Origin: Heterohyrax brucei
Taxonomy: Eukaryota; Chordata; Mammalia; Hyracoidea; Procaviidae
Assembly: GCA_028571685.1 (NCBI GenBank)
Contig: CM053144.1
Location: 96,130,171-96,194,170 of the forward strand
Reading direction: 5' to 3'
DNA: 64,000 nt
The first letter of the stretch is position 1, and each line of letters starts with the position of its first letter. Positions 33,958-44,925 of this stretch are shown here, piece after piece. The notes under the pieces were generated by a model that worked only from the letters and a program-made list of their open reading frames with translations, did not search any database and was not told where the DNA came from. Position numbers and translations under genes: made by a program.

Positions 33958-34960
33958 TGTTAGAAGCTTCTTTAACAAATAGAAGTGAAAATGCACTAAT
34001 TGTAAAAACAAAGCAAAACAAAAGCTATATGACATGAAAAATCTTAAGTGATTAACATAGACACAGAGTATTTGTACCTTGAGCAATAATTCTGTCAATT
34101 CTGTTTCATTGCATTTAGTTATACTTTTCTTCAAACAGACTTCAGAAGCATAATTAAGTAACATGAGGACGATCTGCAAATATTGATTTTTCTCATTATT
34201 GAACAGTCTGAATTTGATAGTGATGTAGTTGCAACCATCTAAAATCTGACCAGCCCTTAAGATTGGGATGTAGTTGGCAGGGTTAAATTTGGTGACGTGT
34301 TGTAATTCTTCACTTTCTTGTCTTTCAGTAGATGAAGATGTTCAAGTAGGACAAATGAATCACAAATTGCTGAAGATATTCAGAAATATTATGAATGCCT
34401 GTACTTGGTAAAAATCAAACTGTAATAATCTCAAACTTACTTTTTGTTTTCAATGCTGTATATATGTATACATACATGTGTGAGTGTGTACATGTATATT
34501 GGACAATTGCTCTTTCTGTTTTGATAGTAAAGTTTCAAAAAAGCATAAGCCAAATTATACAAACATAGTAGTGAAAGGTGGAAATTCAGTGTCAATTTAA
34601 GATTATCTTTCATAGCAAATAGGACTAAATTTTCACCCACTTCAATAAACCAATACTGTGGATATTTTGAGAGTCTGTAAAAATAACAAATTAACTCTTG
34701 TTTACCTCCATCTGTTGTTGGTTATGTTGTTAGTCACAATTTCCTGCGGTAGTTCTGAAGGTTGTTTCTATTTTCAGGTTTATTCTTTATTAAGAATTCA
34801 TAATCTAGGTGTGGAAACTAGACACTTTTTATGTCTAGATACATGTTCATAAATTAATTAGAGAGTAGACAGGGCAAAAATAAAGAATATACAGAAATAC
34901 TTTAAGTGTTGGCAAATGATGTAGGTGTGGAATAACTAGAGAATTCATCAAGGAAGGTAA
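33958..34960. other. Unassigned DNA, 1 kb
   Basis: No element is recognised. A short TG/TA-rich stretch lies at 34452-34500. Confidence 0.55.
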
Positions 34961-35116
34961 ACCCACTGCCGTTGTGTTGATTCCGACTCATAGTGACCCT
35001 ATGGGACAGAGTAGAACTGCCCCATAAATCTTCCAAGGAGTGCCTGGTGGTTTTGAACTGCTGATCTTTTCATTAGCAGATGTAGCACTTAACCACTACA
35101 CCACCAGAGTTTCCTA
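34961..35116 (-). mobile_element. AfroSINE, well preserved
   Basis: aaacccactgccgttgtgtt, gattccgactcatagtgacc, ggacagagtagaactgcccc, gtggttttgaactgctgatc and head taaccactacaccaccagag. Confidence 0.95.
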
Positions 35117-35430
35117 TCAAGGAACGTAGTGGTCTTTATAGTGGCATTTAAGGTGTCCTCTGAAAAGGAGAGATAAAGAACTACGCAAGGGGCTGGGCAG
35201 GGAATGGACACCAGCATCTACCAGTATGAATCCTTTTGGAGATGAAAGTGGAAAACCAAGGCTGTATTATGATGACCCTTGTAAAGGTGTCTAAGACACA
35301 TAGGTATCATCTTACAGTGAGTGAATGAGAAGATGCTGGAAGTTACAAGCAGCAGAATAACTTAGCAAAAGCAATATTTTAGGGCAACAATTCTGAGCTT
35401 CTAGTAATTAATTTTTCTCGTCTGGTTGCA
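35117..35430. other. Unassigned DNA
   Basis: Nothing is recognised between two AfroSINEs. Confidence 0.55.
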
Positions 35431-35598
35431 GAAACCTCGGTGGTGTAGTTGTTAAGTACTACAACTACTAACCAAGCGGTCAGCAGGTCTAATCCACCAG
35501 GTGCTCCTTGGAAACTATATGGGGCAGTTTTACTCTGTCCTATAGGGTTGCTATGCATCAGAATCAACTCAGTGGCAGTGGGTTTGGTTTTGGGGTTA
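35431..35598 (+). mobile_element. AfroSINE, well preserved
   Basis: gaaacctcggtggtgtagtt head, gcggtcagcaggtctaatcc, tactctgtcctatagggttg, and caactcagtggcagtgggtt with tggttttgggg tail. Confidence 0.95.
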
Positions 35599-36130
35599 TT
35601 CTACTTGCTTACATATAATGCTAGGGAGTGGAGAGTAGACTTCAAGGAAGATTAATCTTTATGCAGATTGATTTTCTTTCAAGAGGAGGAAGGTGAATTT
35701 GAGGTTGATTGTTTAGAGAATTCAAGGTCAGATAGTTATAAGTATAGTTTAAGATCACAGAGATTGTTGGCTGTGCTAGGGTTATAAGCCAGATGTATTC
35801 ACTCTTGCCTAATACTCCTTCTACTGTACTAGATTTGACTTAGTTATGTGCTTGACTTGCCACAGTTCTCCATAGGTATCTCATAGGACTGTGCATTCTT
35901 GCACAATTACTTGACAAACCTTAGTGTTGTTAAGTCCTTTATGCCCCATATGGGTAGTTTGGCATTTCTATTAAAAAAAAAAATTTTTTTTTACAGAAAT
36001 ATTTAGTTCTGGGAGTTAATGATAAAGTCTAGAAGCGTCTGTTTTCCTAAAATATGATAATATATAATAACATGATGTTTAAAATATATTATCAAATCTG
36101 ATACTCAGCCTGGGTCCTCAGAGATAGCAG
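35599..36130. other. Mostly unassigned, possible MIR trace
   Basis: The stretch aagatcacagagattgttgg with tataagccagatgtattcac (about 35750-35830) might be the end of an old MIR. An A9-T10 run lies at 35971-35992. Confidence 0.4.
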
Positions 36131-36355
36131 GGTGGGTGCAAATGGCTTGTACTTTACCACTGGCCTAAACTTTGCTATTGAAATTCACACGGTGCTACCA
36201 TAGGAGGAAGGCCTAGTGATCTGCTTCCTTTAAGATTATAGCCAAGAAAACGCTCTGGAGCAGCTGTAATCTGTAAAAGCTGTACTCTGTGACAGTAACA
36301 CATGAAACTGTCACTGAATTGGAGTTGATTCAACAGCAACAGGTTTGTGTTTTGT
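36131..36355 (+). mobile_element. AfroSINE, long-middle variant
   Basis: ggtgggtgcaaatggcttgt head, gaggaaggcctagtgatctg, ctttaagattatagccaaga, gcagctgtaatctgtaaaag (internal slippage), and ggagttgattcaacagcaac tail. Confidence 0.7.
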
Positions 36356-36920
36356 TTTGAGAGGAAACTGAATCCAGACTTATCGTTTTGTTAATTAATG
36401 ACAGAGCAGAGTGGAATAAAGAGCTATGATTACTAGAGTTGTGTGTACTAGCCTCTTTTACAAGTGGTCTGTTAGCTACATCTTTTATTTAGCTCCGTCA
36501 GTTTAAGTTGCGTATCACTTAATTCACTCGTCATAAAACTGAGATTACTCTTAGTTTTTGATTGCAAGCGTTGCATAAACATAAATACCATAGTTTTTGC
36601 AGACAACATTCCCGTGTAAATAACACTCCCACACATATAAGATGCATAGAGTACTTAGGCAAATTTACACATGAGGGAGTTGGGTGGTTGGTAAAGAATA
36701 TAAATTTTTCCAAAAGAGAGTTTCTTGAGGCAAGTAGATTTTTCAGAATGTGGCAAAGAACAGATTTTCCTGAGAGCCTATCATAGAGACAAAGGGGTTT
36801 CAGAATCTAGAAAAACTGGAAGTCATCCAATATGAACTGGAACACACAAACATTGATGTCCTAGGCACTGGAAAGCTGAAAGGGGCTGCTATCAGCATTT
36901 TGAAGTATAAAATCATATGG

Positions 36921-37483
36921 CTTTGTGAACTGCTTGAAGACTTCTATCATATGGAATAGACATCATTTTGCTATGATGGGATGAATATGTTCCATGTTTC
37001 AATGATGTGAGTTTTGGGGTGCCAAAGGGTGGGATGTCATGGATTGAATTGTGTCCCCCCAAAAATATGGTTCCCTGTATTCTGTGACTGTCGTCCATTT
37101 TGTGATTTTGCTGTACTGTATGTTAAAGGATTAGGATGAGACTGTAAATCCCTTCAGAAGATCACCTCCCTGCTCCACTGTAAAGAGATAAAAGGAAAGG
37201 GATTCAGGCAGAGAATTGGGAACTTTACACCATCAAGAAATTAGCACCAGGAGAACAGCATGTTCTTCAGATCCGAGGTTCCTGCACCAAGATGCTCCCT
37301 GGACAAAGACTGATGCAGTACCAGACTTTCCTCTATAGCCAACAAGGGGGATAGCCTTCCCTTGGCGTGGATATCCCAAATATGGACTTATAACGTACTG
37401 GACTGTGTAAGAATAAATTTTCCTTTGTTAAAGCCATCTACCCTGTGGTATTTCTGTTAGAGCAGCACTAGCTGACTAAAACA
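36921..37483 (+). mobile_element. MaLR-like LTR with a short internal piece, nested in RTE
   Basis: The LTR is 37035-37483, from tgtcatggattgaattgtgt to gcactagctgactaaaaca. It contains gaataaattttcctttgtta, the poly(A) signal region. The 115 bases before it end in ccaaagggtggga, a purine-rich tract of the kind that primes plus-strand synthesis just upstream of a 3' LTR. So this looks like the 3' end of a provirus, with the 5' LTR and most of the inside deleted. No coding region is left. Confidence 0.7.
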
Positions 37484-38983
37484 GGTTTACTATACCAGGA
37501 GTGATAAACTTGAAGAAAAATGACATTTCACTGATCTTCAAAAAAAAGTTTTTCAAGATGTATTCTGAAATACAACACTGTCAGTGATAGGATAATATCC
37601 ATACACTCACAAGGAAGTTCAGTTACTACTGCTATTATTCACATTTACTCAGCAACCACTAAGGCCAAAGATGAAGAAACTAAAGATTTTTACCAGCTTC
37701 TGCAGTTAAAAAAATTTTCAAGCATGCAATCAGGATGCACTGACAATTACTGGTGATTGGAATACAACAGTTAGAAACAAAGAAGAGGGATCAGTAGTTG
37801 GAAAACATGACTTTGGTGATAGAATTTTGAAAGAGTAATGACTTCTTTACTGTAGATACTTTTTTCACCATTATTAACAGTGCCTATGCTCATGGACTTT
37901 GCCAGGTGGAATACATAGGAATTAAGTTGACTGCACCTGTGGAAAGAGATGTTGATACTTCAGTATCATCAACAGAATAAGCCTGGTTTCAGTTGTGGCA
38001 CAGGCCATCAGTTGCTCACATGCATGTTCAAACTGAAATTGAATAAAATCAGAAGAGTACACAGGAGCTAATATACAACCATGGGTATATCCCACTTGAG
38101 TTTAAAAACCATCTGAAGAACAGATTTGATGTGTTGAACACTAATGACCAAAATTAGGTAAGTTGTGGAGTGACATCAATAACATCACATGTGAAGAAAG
38201 CAAGAAGTCATAAAAAACAGGAAAGAAAAGACCAAAAGCATGTCAGAAGAGAGACTGAAATTTGCTCTTAAACACTAAGTAGCTAAAGCAAAAGGAAGGC
38301 ATGATGAAGTAAAAAAACTGAAAAAAAGATTTCAAGGGTGGCTGGAGAAGACAAAGTAAAGTATTGTAATGATATGTGCAAAGAGCTGGAAATGGAAAGC
38401 CTAAAAGGAAGAACATGCCAGGCATTTCTCAAGCTGAGAGAACTGAAGTAAAAATTCAAACCTCGAGTTGTAATAGTGAAAGATTCTGTGGGAAGAATAT
38501 TAAATGATGCAGGAAGCATCAAAGGAGAATGGAAGGAATATACAGAGTCATTATACCAAAAAGAATTGATTGATGTTCAACCATTTGAAGAGACAGCATA
38601 TGATTAGGAACCAAGGGTACTGAAGGAATAAGTTCAAGATACACTGAAGGCACTGGCAAAAAATAAGGCTCCAGGAGTTGGCAGAGTTTCAGTTAAGATG
38701 TTTCAACAAACAGATGCTCTGGAAGTGGCACTCCTCTATGCCAAGAAGTATGGAATACAGCTACCCAGACAATTGACTATTTATGCCTATTCCCAAGAAA
38801 GGTGATCCAACCTGATGTGGAAATTATCAATCAATATAACTGATATCACACACAAGTAAAATTTTAATGAAGATCATTTGAAAGCAGCTGAAATAGAATA
38901 TTGACAGGGAATAGTGAAAGATTCAAGCTGGATTCAGAAGAGTACATGGAACCAGGGATATCATTACTGATGCCAGATGAATC

Positions 38984-39277
38984 TTGGCTGAAAGCAAAGA
39001 ATACAAGAAAGATGATTACCAATGTTTTATCAACTATGCAAAGGCATTTGACTACATGGATCCTAACAAATTATGGGTAACATTGCAGCGAATGGGAATT
39101 CCAGAACCTTTAACTGTACTCATGAGGAATCTCTATATGGAACAAGAGGAGGAAGTTGTTTTAAGAGGACAGGGTACTGCACAGTTTAAAGTTAGGAAAG
39201 ACCTGGATCATGGTTGCATGGTTTCACCATATCTACTCAATCTGTATGCCAAGCAACCAATCCAAGGAGCTGGATAA
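38984..39277 (+). pseudogene. RTE reverse transcriptase relic
   Basis: This fragment comes from the reverse transcriptase of RTE copy 1. It reads MAESKEYKKDDYQCFINYAK, then AFDYMDPNKLWVTLQRMGIP. The F-I-N-Y-A-K-A-F-D block is motif A of the RT, with the catalytic Asp kept at its last position. It continues to MRNLYMEQEEEVVLRGQG and a worn DLDHGCMVSPYLLNLYAKQP, the region before the Y-A-D-D box. The box itself (about 39331-39344, tatgttgttgagatgacaca) has been destroyed. A later piece of the same protein is open at 39391-39579 (GLHFIVKNTKVLTTGPVSNI). Confidence 0.8.
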
Positions 39278-40160
39278 TATGAAGAAGAGCGGGCATCATC
39301 AGGATTGGAGGAAGACTCATTAACAACCTATGTTGTTGAGATGACACAACTTTGCTTGCTGAAAGTGAAGAGCTCTTGGAACACTAACTAATGAAGATCA
39401 AAGACCATAGCCTTCTGTATGGATTGCACTTCATCGTGAAGAACACGAAAGTCCTCACAACTGGACCAGTAAGCAACATTATGATAAATGGAAGAAAGGT
39501 AGAAGTTGTCAAGGATTTCATTTTGCTTGAATCTACGACCCACACCCTGGAAGCAGCAGTAAAGGAATCAAAAGACTAATTGCCTTGGGCAAATCTGCTG
39601 CAAAAGACCTCTTTAAAAGTGTTGAAAAGCAGAGATGTCACCTTGAACACTAAGGTACACCTGACCCAGGCCATGGTGTTTTCAATCACCTCATATGCAT
39701 GGGAAAACTGTATGATGGATAATGAAGACAGAAGAATTGATACCTTTGAACTGTCATTTTGAAAAACAAAACTGAGTGTGCCATGGACTGCCAAGAGAAT
39801 GAACAGATCTGTTTTGGAAGAAGTACAACCAGGGTGCTCCTTAAGGAGGGATGACAAGACTTCATTTCATATACTTTCAACATGTTGTCAGAAGGGATCA
39901 GTCCCTGGAGAAGGACCTCATGCTTGGTAGGGTGGAAGGTCAGTGGAAAAGAGGAAGGCCCTCAGTGAGATGGACTGACACGGTGGCTGCACTGTAGGCA
40001 TGACACAGGACTGGACAGTGTTTTGTTCTGTTGCACATAGTGTCACTATGTGTCAGAACTGACTCAGTGGCACCCAACATCAGTAACACAATCATGAACA
40101 ATTTGAGAGTCCAAACTAATTTTTGCCCCAGATTAAAAAAATGACAGAAGTTTGTAAGTT

Positions 40161-40207
40161 AAGAAGCAATTTACAAAAAAAAAAAAAAAAAAAAGAAGCA
40201 ATTTACA
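40161..40207 (+). mobile_element. Bare poly(A) retroposition footprint with 15-bp target duplication
   Basis: aagaagcaatttaca occurs at 40161-40175 and again at 40193-40207, with only A (40176-40192) between. The base before the first copy gives tt/aagaa, close to the L1 endonuclease preference tt/aaaa. A retrotransposon tail was copied into the site with no body. Confidence 0.85.
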
Positions 40208-40399
40208 GAGGTCTTGTTAAATGTTTGAAATTTTATTTGATTCAGAGAGAAAATGGTTATTTTGTCTTATGGCTGACCCCTCTCACATAACAGACTTGAA
40301 TGTTGTCTAAAGCAGAGTGATTTAAAGTGCACTCCCTCCATAAGAAAACAGATACATGTAAACACGCTAGTACATAAATGTGCTTAACCTTCTGGTGCT

Positions 40400-40446
40400 T
40401 GCCTGTCTGTCTATCTACCTATATATGTATCTGTCTACCTACCTTC
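40400..40446. repeat. Imperfect CTGT/CTAT/CTAC tetranucleotide repeat
   Basis: cctgtctgtctatctaccta followed by tgtatctgtctacctacc. Confidence 0.8.
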
Positions 40447-40470
40447 CCTTTGACCTATCATTCTCTAAAA

Positions 40471-40660
40471 GGAGCTTGGGAGGTACAGTGGTTAAGTGTT
40501 CAGCTGCTAATTAAAAATTCAGCAGTTTGAACTCACCAGCCCCTCCAAAAGAGAAAAATGTCACAGTCTGCTTCTGTAAAGATTTACAGCCTTGAAAACA
40601 CTATGGGAAGTTCTAGTCTATCCACAGGGTACCTATTGGTCAGAACTGACTGAACCACAT
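40471..40660 (+). mobile_element. AfroSINE, long-middle variant
   Basis: ggagcttgggaggtacagtg head, gcagtttgaactcaccagcc, gtcacagtctgcttctgtaa, ggtcagaactgactgaacca tail. Confidence 0.85.
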
Positions 40661-40865
40661 TTTAAAAAATAATCCCTCTATCTATAAACCACTCATTTAT
40701 TTCCATCTGTCTTTTCCAATTGAAAATCACAATCTGTAAAAGTCACTACTAGCAATTTATTATTTTATGTTTAACAGTCATTTATTTATATATAAATGTA
40801 AATATTTAAAATATTAAGATATTCTTCTATATTCATGTGAACTGGTATAATCAGACAGTTAAAAG

Positions 40866-41054
40866 CCAACCAACCAACCCACCCACTCACCCACCCACCC
40901 ACCCACAGCTGTCAAGTCACTTCTGACTCACAGAGAACTTATAGGACAGGGTAGAACTGCTCCGCAGAGTTTCCTAGGAGTGCCTGGTAGATTCAAACTG
41001 CTGACCTTTTGCTTAGCATCCTAGCAGTTAACTGCTATGCCACCTGGGATTCCA
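40866..41054 (-). mobile_element. AfroSINE with expanded CCCA tail
   Basis: The tail has become ccaaccaaccaacccaccca and so on at 40869-40907, followed by gctgtcaagtcacttctgac, ggacagggtagaactgctcc and head actgctatgccacctgggat. The tail repeat likely grew from the usual (ggttt)n-type 3' end. Confidence 0.9.
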
Positions 41055-41142
41055 GATAGCAGTTCGGTGGTTCTAAAAGATCTGTGTTTGAAAAGGGGCA
41101 CACAGAGATTTTTATGGCATTATAAGGAGGGTCATGGTAGGG

Positions 41143-41144
<2 letters not shown>

Positions 41145-41180
<36 letters not shown>

Positions 41181-41202
41181 CAGAGAGAGAGAGAGAGAGA
41201 GA
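41145..41202. repeat. (GT)n-(GA)n compound microsatellite
   Basis: GT dinucleotides to 41178, then acagagagagagagagaga to 41202. Confidence 0.95.
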
Positions 41203-41435
41203 AACTATCTGAGCGATTAGAGAAGCTTATAAAAGCACTGTGGGGAAAGAAAGGCAAGAAAGTGTCCAAGAGTGGGATGGACAAAAAGAAAGTTTAATAA
41301 CATCTTTTTCTTGAAGCTAATCTTCCTTCTAATGTCTTCTGTAATTATAGTTTAATAATGAGCATTTTATAAAATAGTATTAAAATTTTGACTGTCCTTG
41401 ATAAGTGGCTCTTTCTATACAGTCTTCTATACCAT

Positions 41436-41443
41436 GATATATA

Positions 41444-41478
<35 letters not shown>

Positions 41479-41489
41479 GGTATATATAA
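41436..41489. repeat. (TA)n microsatellite with GT interruption
   Basis: gatatatatgtgtgtgtata then uninterrupted TA to about 41478, ggtatatata. Confidence 0.92.
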
Positions 41490-43054
41490 ATTCTTTGTCC
41501 ACTCTGTGTCAGCTTGTTGTACTGTGATGGCTTACACTTGCATATTGGTGTGATATTTGAAGCTATATGCCACCAGTATTTCAAATACCAACAAAGTCAT
41601 CCATAGTGGGCTGGTTTTAGAAACACTTTCAGATTAAGATAAACTAAGAAGAAGGACCTGGTGGCCTACTTCTGAAAAAAAACAATGTCCAGAGAAAAGC
41701 ATATGAATAGCAGGAGAACATTGTCTCATGTAGTACTCCTGAAAGAGGATCCCCTCAGGTTGGAAGGCACTCAAAATGCAGCTGAAGAAGAGCTGCCTCC
41801 TCAAGGTAGAGTCGATCTTAATGGCATGAATGGAGTAAAGCTTTTGGGACCTTTGTTTGCTGATGTGGCACAATTCAAAATGAGAAGAAACAACTGTAAA
41901 CATCAATTAATAATCAGAACATGTAATACATGAAGGATGAATGTAGGAAAATTGGAAATCATCAAAGATAAAATGAAGATCTATCTTGAGATGTTGTCAG
42001 TGGTAGGATAATATCCATAAGCCAAGAAGGAAAGCAAGTTAATATGACTATTAAGGAAATTTGTGCACCAAGCTCTAATGTCAAAGATGAAGAAACTGGA
42101 GATTTTTACCAATTTCTGAAGTCTAAAATTGATCAACCATGCAACTGAGATACACTGATAATTACTCATTTGTATTTTAGAATCCAAAATTTGAAAACAA
42201 AAAAAGATCAGCACTTGGGAAACACAGCCTTGGTGATAGAAATGATGCCGGAGATTAAGTGATGGAATTTTACAAGACTACTCATTCATTGCAAATATCT
42301 GTTTTCAGTGACATAAAAGGTACACACATGGACCTCACCAGAAGGAAAACAGAGGAATCAAACAGACTACATCTTTGGAAAGAGACAATGGAGACTCAGT
42401 ATCATCAGTCTGAACAATGCCAAAAGACGACTGCAAAACAGACCATTAACTGCTCACATGCAAGTTAAGTTGAAGCTGAAGAAAATTAAAAACAAGTCCA
42501 TGAGAACCAAAAATAAGCCTGGAGTATATCCCATCTCAGTACAGAGACAATCTCAAGAACAGATTTGATGCCCTGAACAGTAATGACCAAAGACCAGATC
42601 AGATGTGGAATGACACCAAAGAGATCATATATGAATAAAGCAAAAGAGCATTAAAATGATGGACAAGGAATAAAAGACCAAAATGGATGTTGGAGTATAC
42701 TCTGAAACTTGCTTTTGAATGTAGAGTAGCTAGAGTGAATGAAAGAAATGATGAAGTAAAAAGCTGGACAAAAGATTTCAAAGGGCAGCACAAGAAGATG
42801 AAGTATTATAACAAGTGAGTCAGAAAACCAAAAAGGAAGAAAGAACATGCTCAGCATTTCTCAAACTGAAATAACTGCAAAAAAAATCCAGGCCTTGCAT
42901 TGCAATATTGAAAGATTCCATGGGAAAATATTGAATGGTTCAGAAAGCATCAAAGCAAGATGGAAGAAATACACAAGTCACATTACTAAAAAGAATTGGT
43001 CAACATTCAGTTATTTAAGTAGCAGCATATATATGATCAAAAACTAATAGTATT

Positions 43055-43567
43055 CGTCTTAGTTATCTAGTGCTGCCCAAATAGAGATACTCAAGTGGAA
43101 GGTTTTAGCAAGGAGAAATTTATTCTCTCACAATTTGTGAGGCTAGAAGTCTGAATTCAGGGTGTCAGCTCCAGGGGAAGACTTTCTCTGTTAGCTTTGA
43201 GGGAAAGTCCTTACTCTGAATATTCTCTGGTTCAGGAGCTTCTCAGCACAAAGGCTCAGGTCCAAAGGATATGCTGTTCTCCTGGCTTTTCTGTTATGAT
43301 GGTGTGAGGTCTCTATGTCTCTCTGCTCTCTTCTCTCTTTTATGTCTTAAAAGAGATTGATTTACAACACAACCTAGTCTTGTAGACTGAGTTCTGCCTT
43401 ACTAACATAACTATAGCTCATCTTACCTCATTAACATTTTAGTAGGATTTACAACATATAGGAAAATCACATCAGATGACAAAGTGATTGACATTCACGA
43501 AATACTGGGAATCATGGATTAGCCAAGCTGACATACGTTTTTGGAAGGCACAATTTGACCTATGACA
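43055..43567 (-). mobile_element. Solo MaLR-like LTR with 5-bp target duplication, inside RTE
   Basis: Bounded by gtatt at 43050-43054 and again at 43568-43572. Read on the minus strand it starts tgtcataggtcaaattgtgc and ends aactaagacg (last base changed). The RTE sequence is continuous across the insertion (ctaata | gtattgaaggaag), as copy 1 shows at 38617-38632. Confidence 0.88.
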
Positions 43568-44126
43568 GTATTGAAGGAAGAAATCCAAGCTGCACCAAAG
43601 GCATTGGCAAAAAACAAGCCCCCAGGAATAGATCAAATACCAACTGAGAAGTTCCAACAAAAGGATGCAGTACTGGAGGTACTCACTTGTCTATGTCAAT
43701 AAATTTAGAAGAAAGTTATTGGTAAACCAACTGGAAGAGACAGATATTTGTGCTAATTTAAAAGTGATCCATCACAATGTGGAAATTATCCTATTCAAGA
43801 AAAATTTTGCTACAGATATTTCAAAAATATTTGCAACTGTCCATTGACAGAGAACTGGAAATTTAAGTCAGATTCAGGACAGGATGAAGAACAGTGATAT
43901 CACTGTTGATGTCAAATGGACTGAAAGCAGAGAATATCAGAAAGATGTTTACCTATGTTTTATTGACTATGTTAAGACCTTCAAATGTATGAATCAAAAC
44001 AAATTATGGATAACGTTGCAAACAATGGCAATATCATAACACTGTACATGAGGAGTCTGCAACAGACCAAACAGTAGTCATACAAAAGAACAAGCAAATA
44101 TTGAGTGATTTAAAATTAGGAAAGGT

Positions 44127-44402
44127 GTGCCTCAGATTGTTTCATGTCACCATACCTTTTCAGTCTGTATGCCTAGCAAAGAACCTGACAAGTTGAACTA
44201 CATGAAGAAGAATGTAGCATCAGGATTGATGGAAAAACTCCTGCAATATGCAGATAACAGTACCTTATTTGCTGAAAGTGCAGAGGGCTTGAAGTGCTTA
44301 CTGGTGAAGATCAAAACTCCAGCCTTCAGTAAGGATTGTACTCAGCATAATGAAAATAAACATCCTCACAACTTGATCAATAAGCAAAATAGTGATAAAT
44401 GA
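44127..44402 (+). pseudogene. RTE reverse transcriptase relic, copy 2
   Basis: The frame reads EPDKLNYMKKNVASGLMEKL then LQYADNSTLFAESAEGLKCL. This is the RT region around the catalytic Y-A-D-D box, in which the second Asp has become Asn. A loss-of-function change here fits the general decay of this copy. The frame ends at 44402; further parts of the protein continue in other frames. Confidence 0.75.
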
Positions 44403-44925
44403 AGAAAATACTGAAGTTGTTGAGGATTTTACTTTATTTGGATCCACCATCAGCACCCATGGAATGAGGACTCAGTTGGAGCTGACTCAAGCTGTGGTAT
44501 TCTCAATTGTCTCATATGCATAAAAAGGCTAGGCAATAATTAAGGAAGAGCAAAGGAGAGTTGACGTCACTAAATTATTGTGTTGGTGAAGAATATCATA
44601 TATACTGGGGACTGCAAGAAGAATGAACAAGTCTGTCTTGGAATAAGTATGGCCAGAGTGCTCCTTGGACTTGAGGCTGGAAAGACTTCATCTCATGTAC
44701 TTTCAACATGTCCTCAGGAGGGACCACACCTTTAAGAAGGATGTCATGCTTGGAAAGGTAGAGATTCAGTAAAAAAAGAGGAAGACCCTCCATGGTCAGA
44801 CGTGACACAGTGGCTGCAGCGATAGGCTCAAACACAACAATGATTGTGAGGACAGCAATGTTTCATTTTGTTGTTCGCAGGGTTGCTTTGAATTAAAAAT
44901 GACTTAATGATGTCTAATAAAATGC

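Larger units (their letters stand above)
36795..40092 (+). mobile_element. RTE (BovB-like) retrotransposon copy 1, interrupted by an LTR element
   Basis: The copy runs from the endonuclease region (gaactggaacacacaaacat, gatgtcctaggcactggaaa) through the reverse transcriptase to the 3' end near 40092 (ctatgtgtcagaactgactc, then agtggcacccaacatc). RTE elements carry an AP endonuclease and a reverse transcriptase and end in a short repeat instead of poly(A). The left arm stops at 36920 and the right arm resumes at 37484, on either side of an ERV fragment. Many frameshifts and stops make it dead. BovB-type RTEs have a patchy spread among animals that is attributed to horizontal transfer. Confidence 0.85.
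40093..40470. other. Unassigned DNA with a poly(A) insertion and a tetranucleotide tract
   Basis: It holds the A-run footprint at 40161-40207 and a (CTGT/CTAC)n-like tract at about 40400-40446. Nothing else is recognised. Confidence 0.6.
41055..41621. other. Unassigned DNA rich in microsatellites
   Basis: It holds the GT/GA compound repeat and the TA repeat listed separately; the rest is not recognised. Confidence 0.6.
41622..44925 (+). mobile_element. RTE (BovB-like) copy 2, interrupted by an LTR
   Basis: It keeps more of the 5' region than copy 1: gaagagctgcctcctcaagg, agtcgatcttaatggcatga, gctgatgtggcacaattcaa and gggaacctgg-like sequence up to 41940. A deletion near 41980 removes the first part of the endonuclease. 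The body then follows copy 1 in order, to gcagggttgctttgaattaa at the 3' end near 44900. The RT box near 44248-44260 reads Y-A-D-N instead of Y-A-D-D. A solo LTR splits it at 43055-43567. It lies 1.5 kb from copy 1 in the same orientation. Confidence 0.82.
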
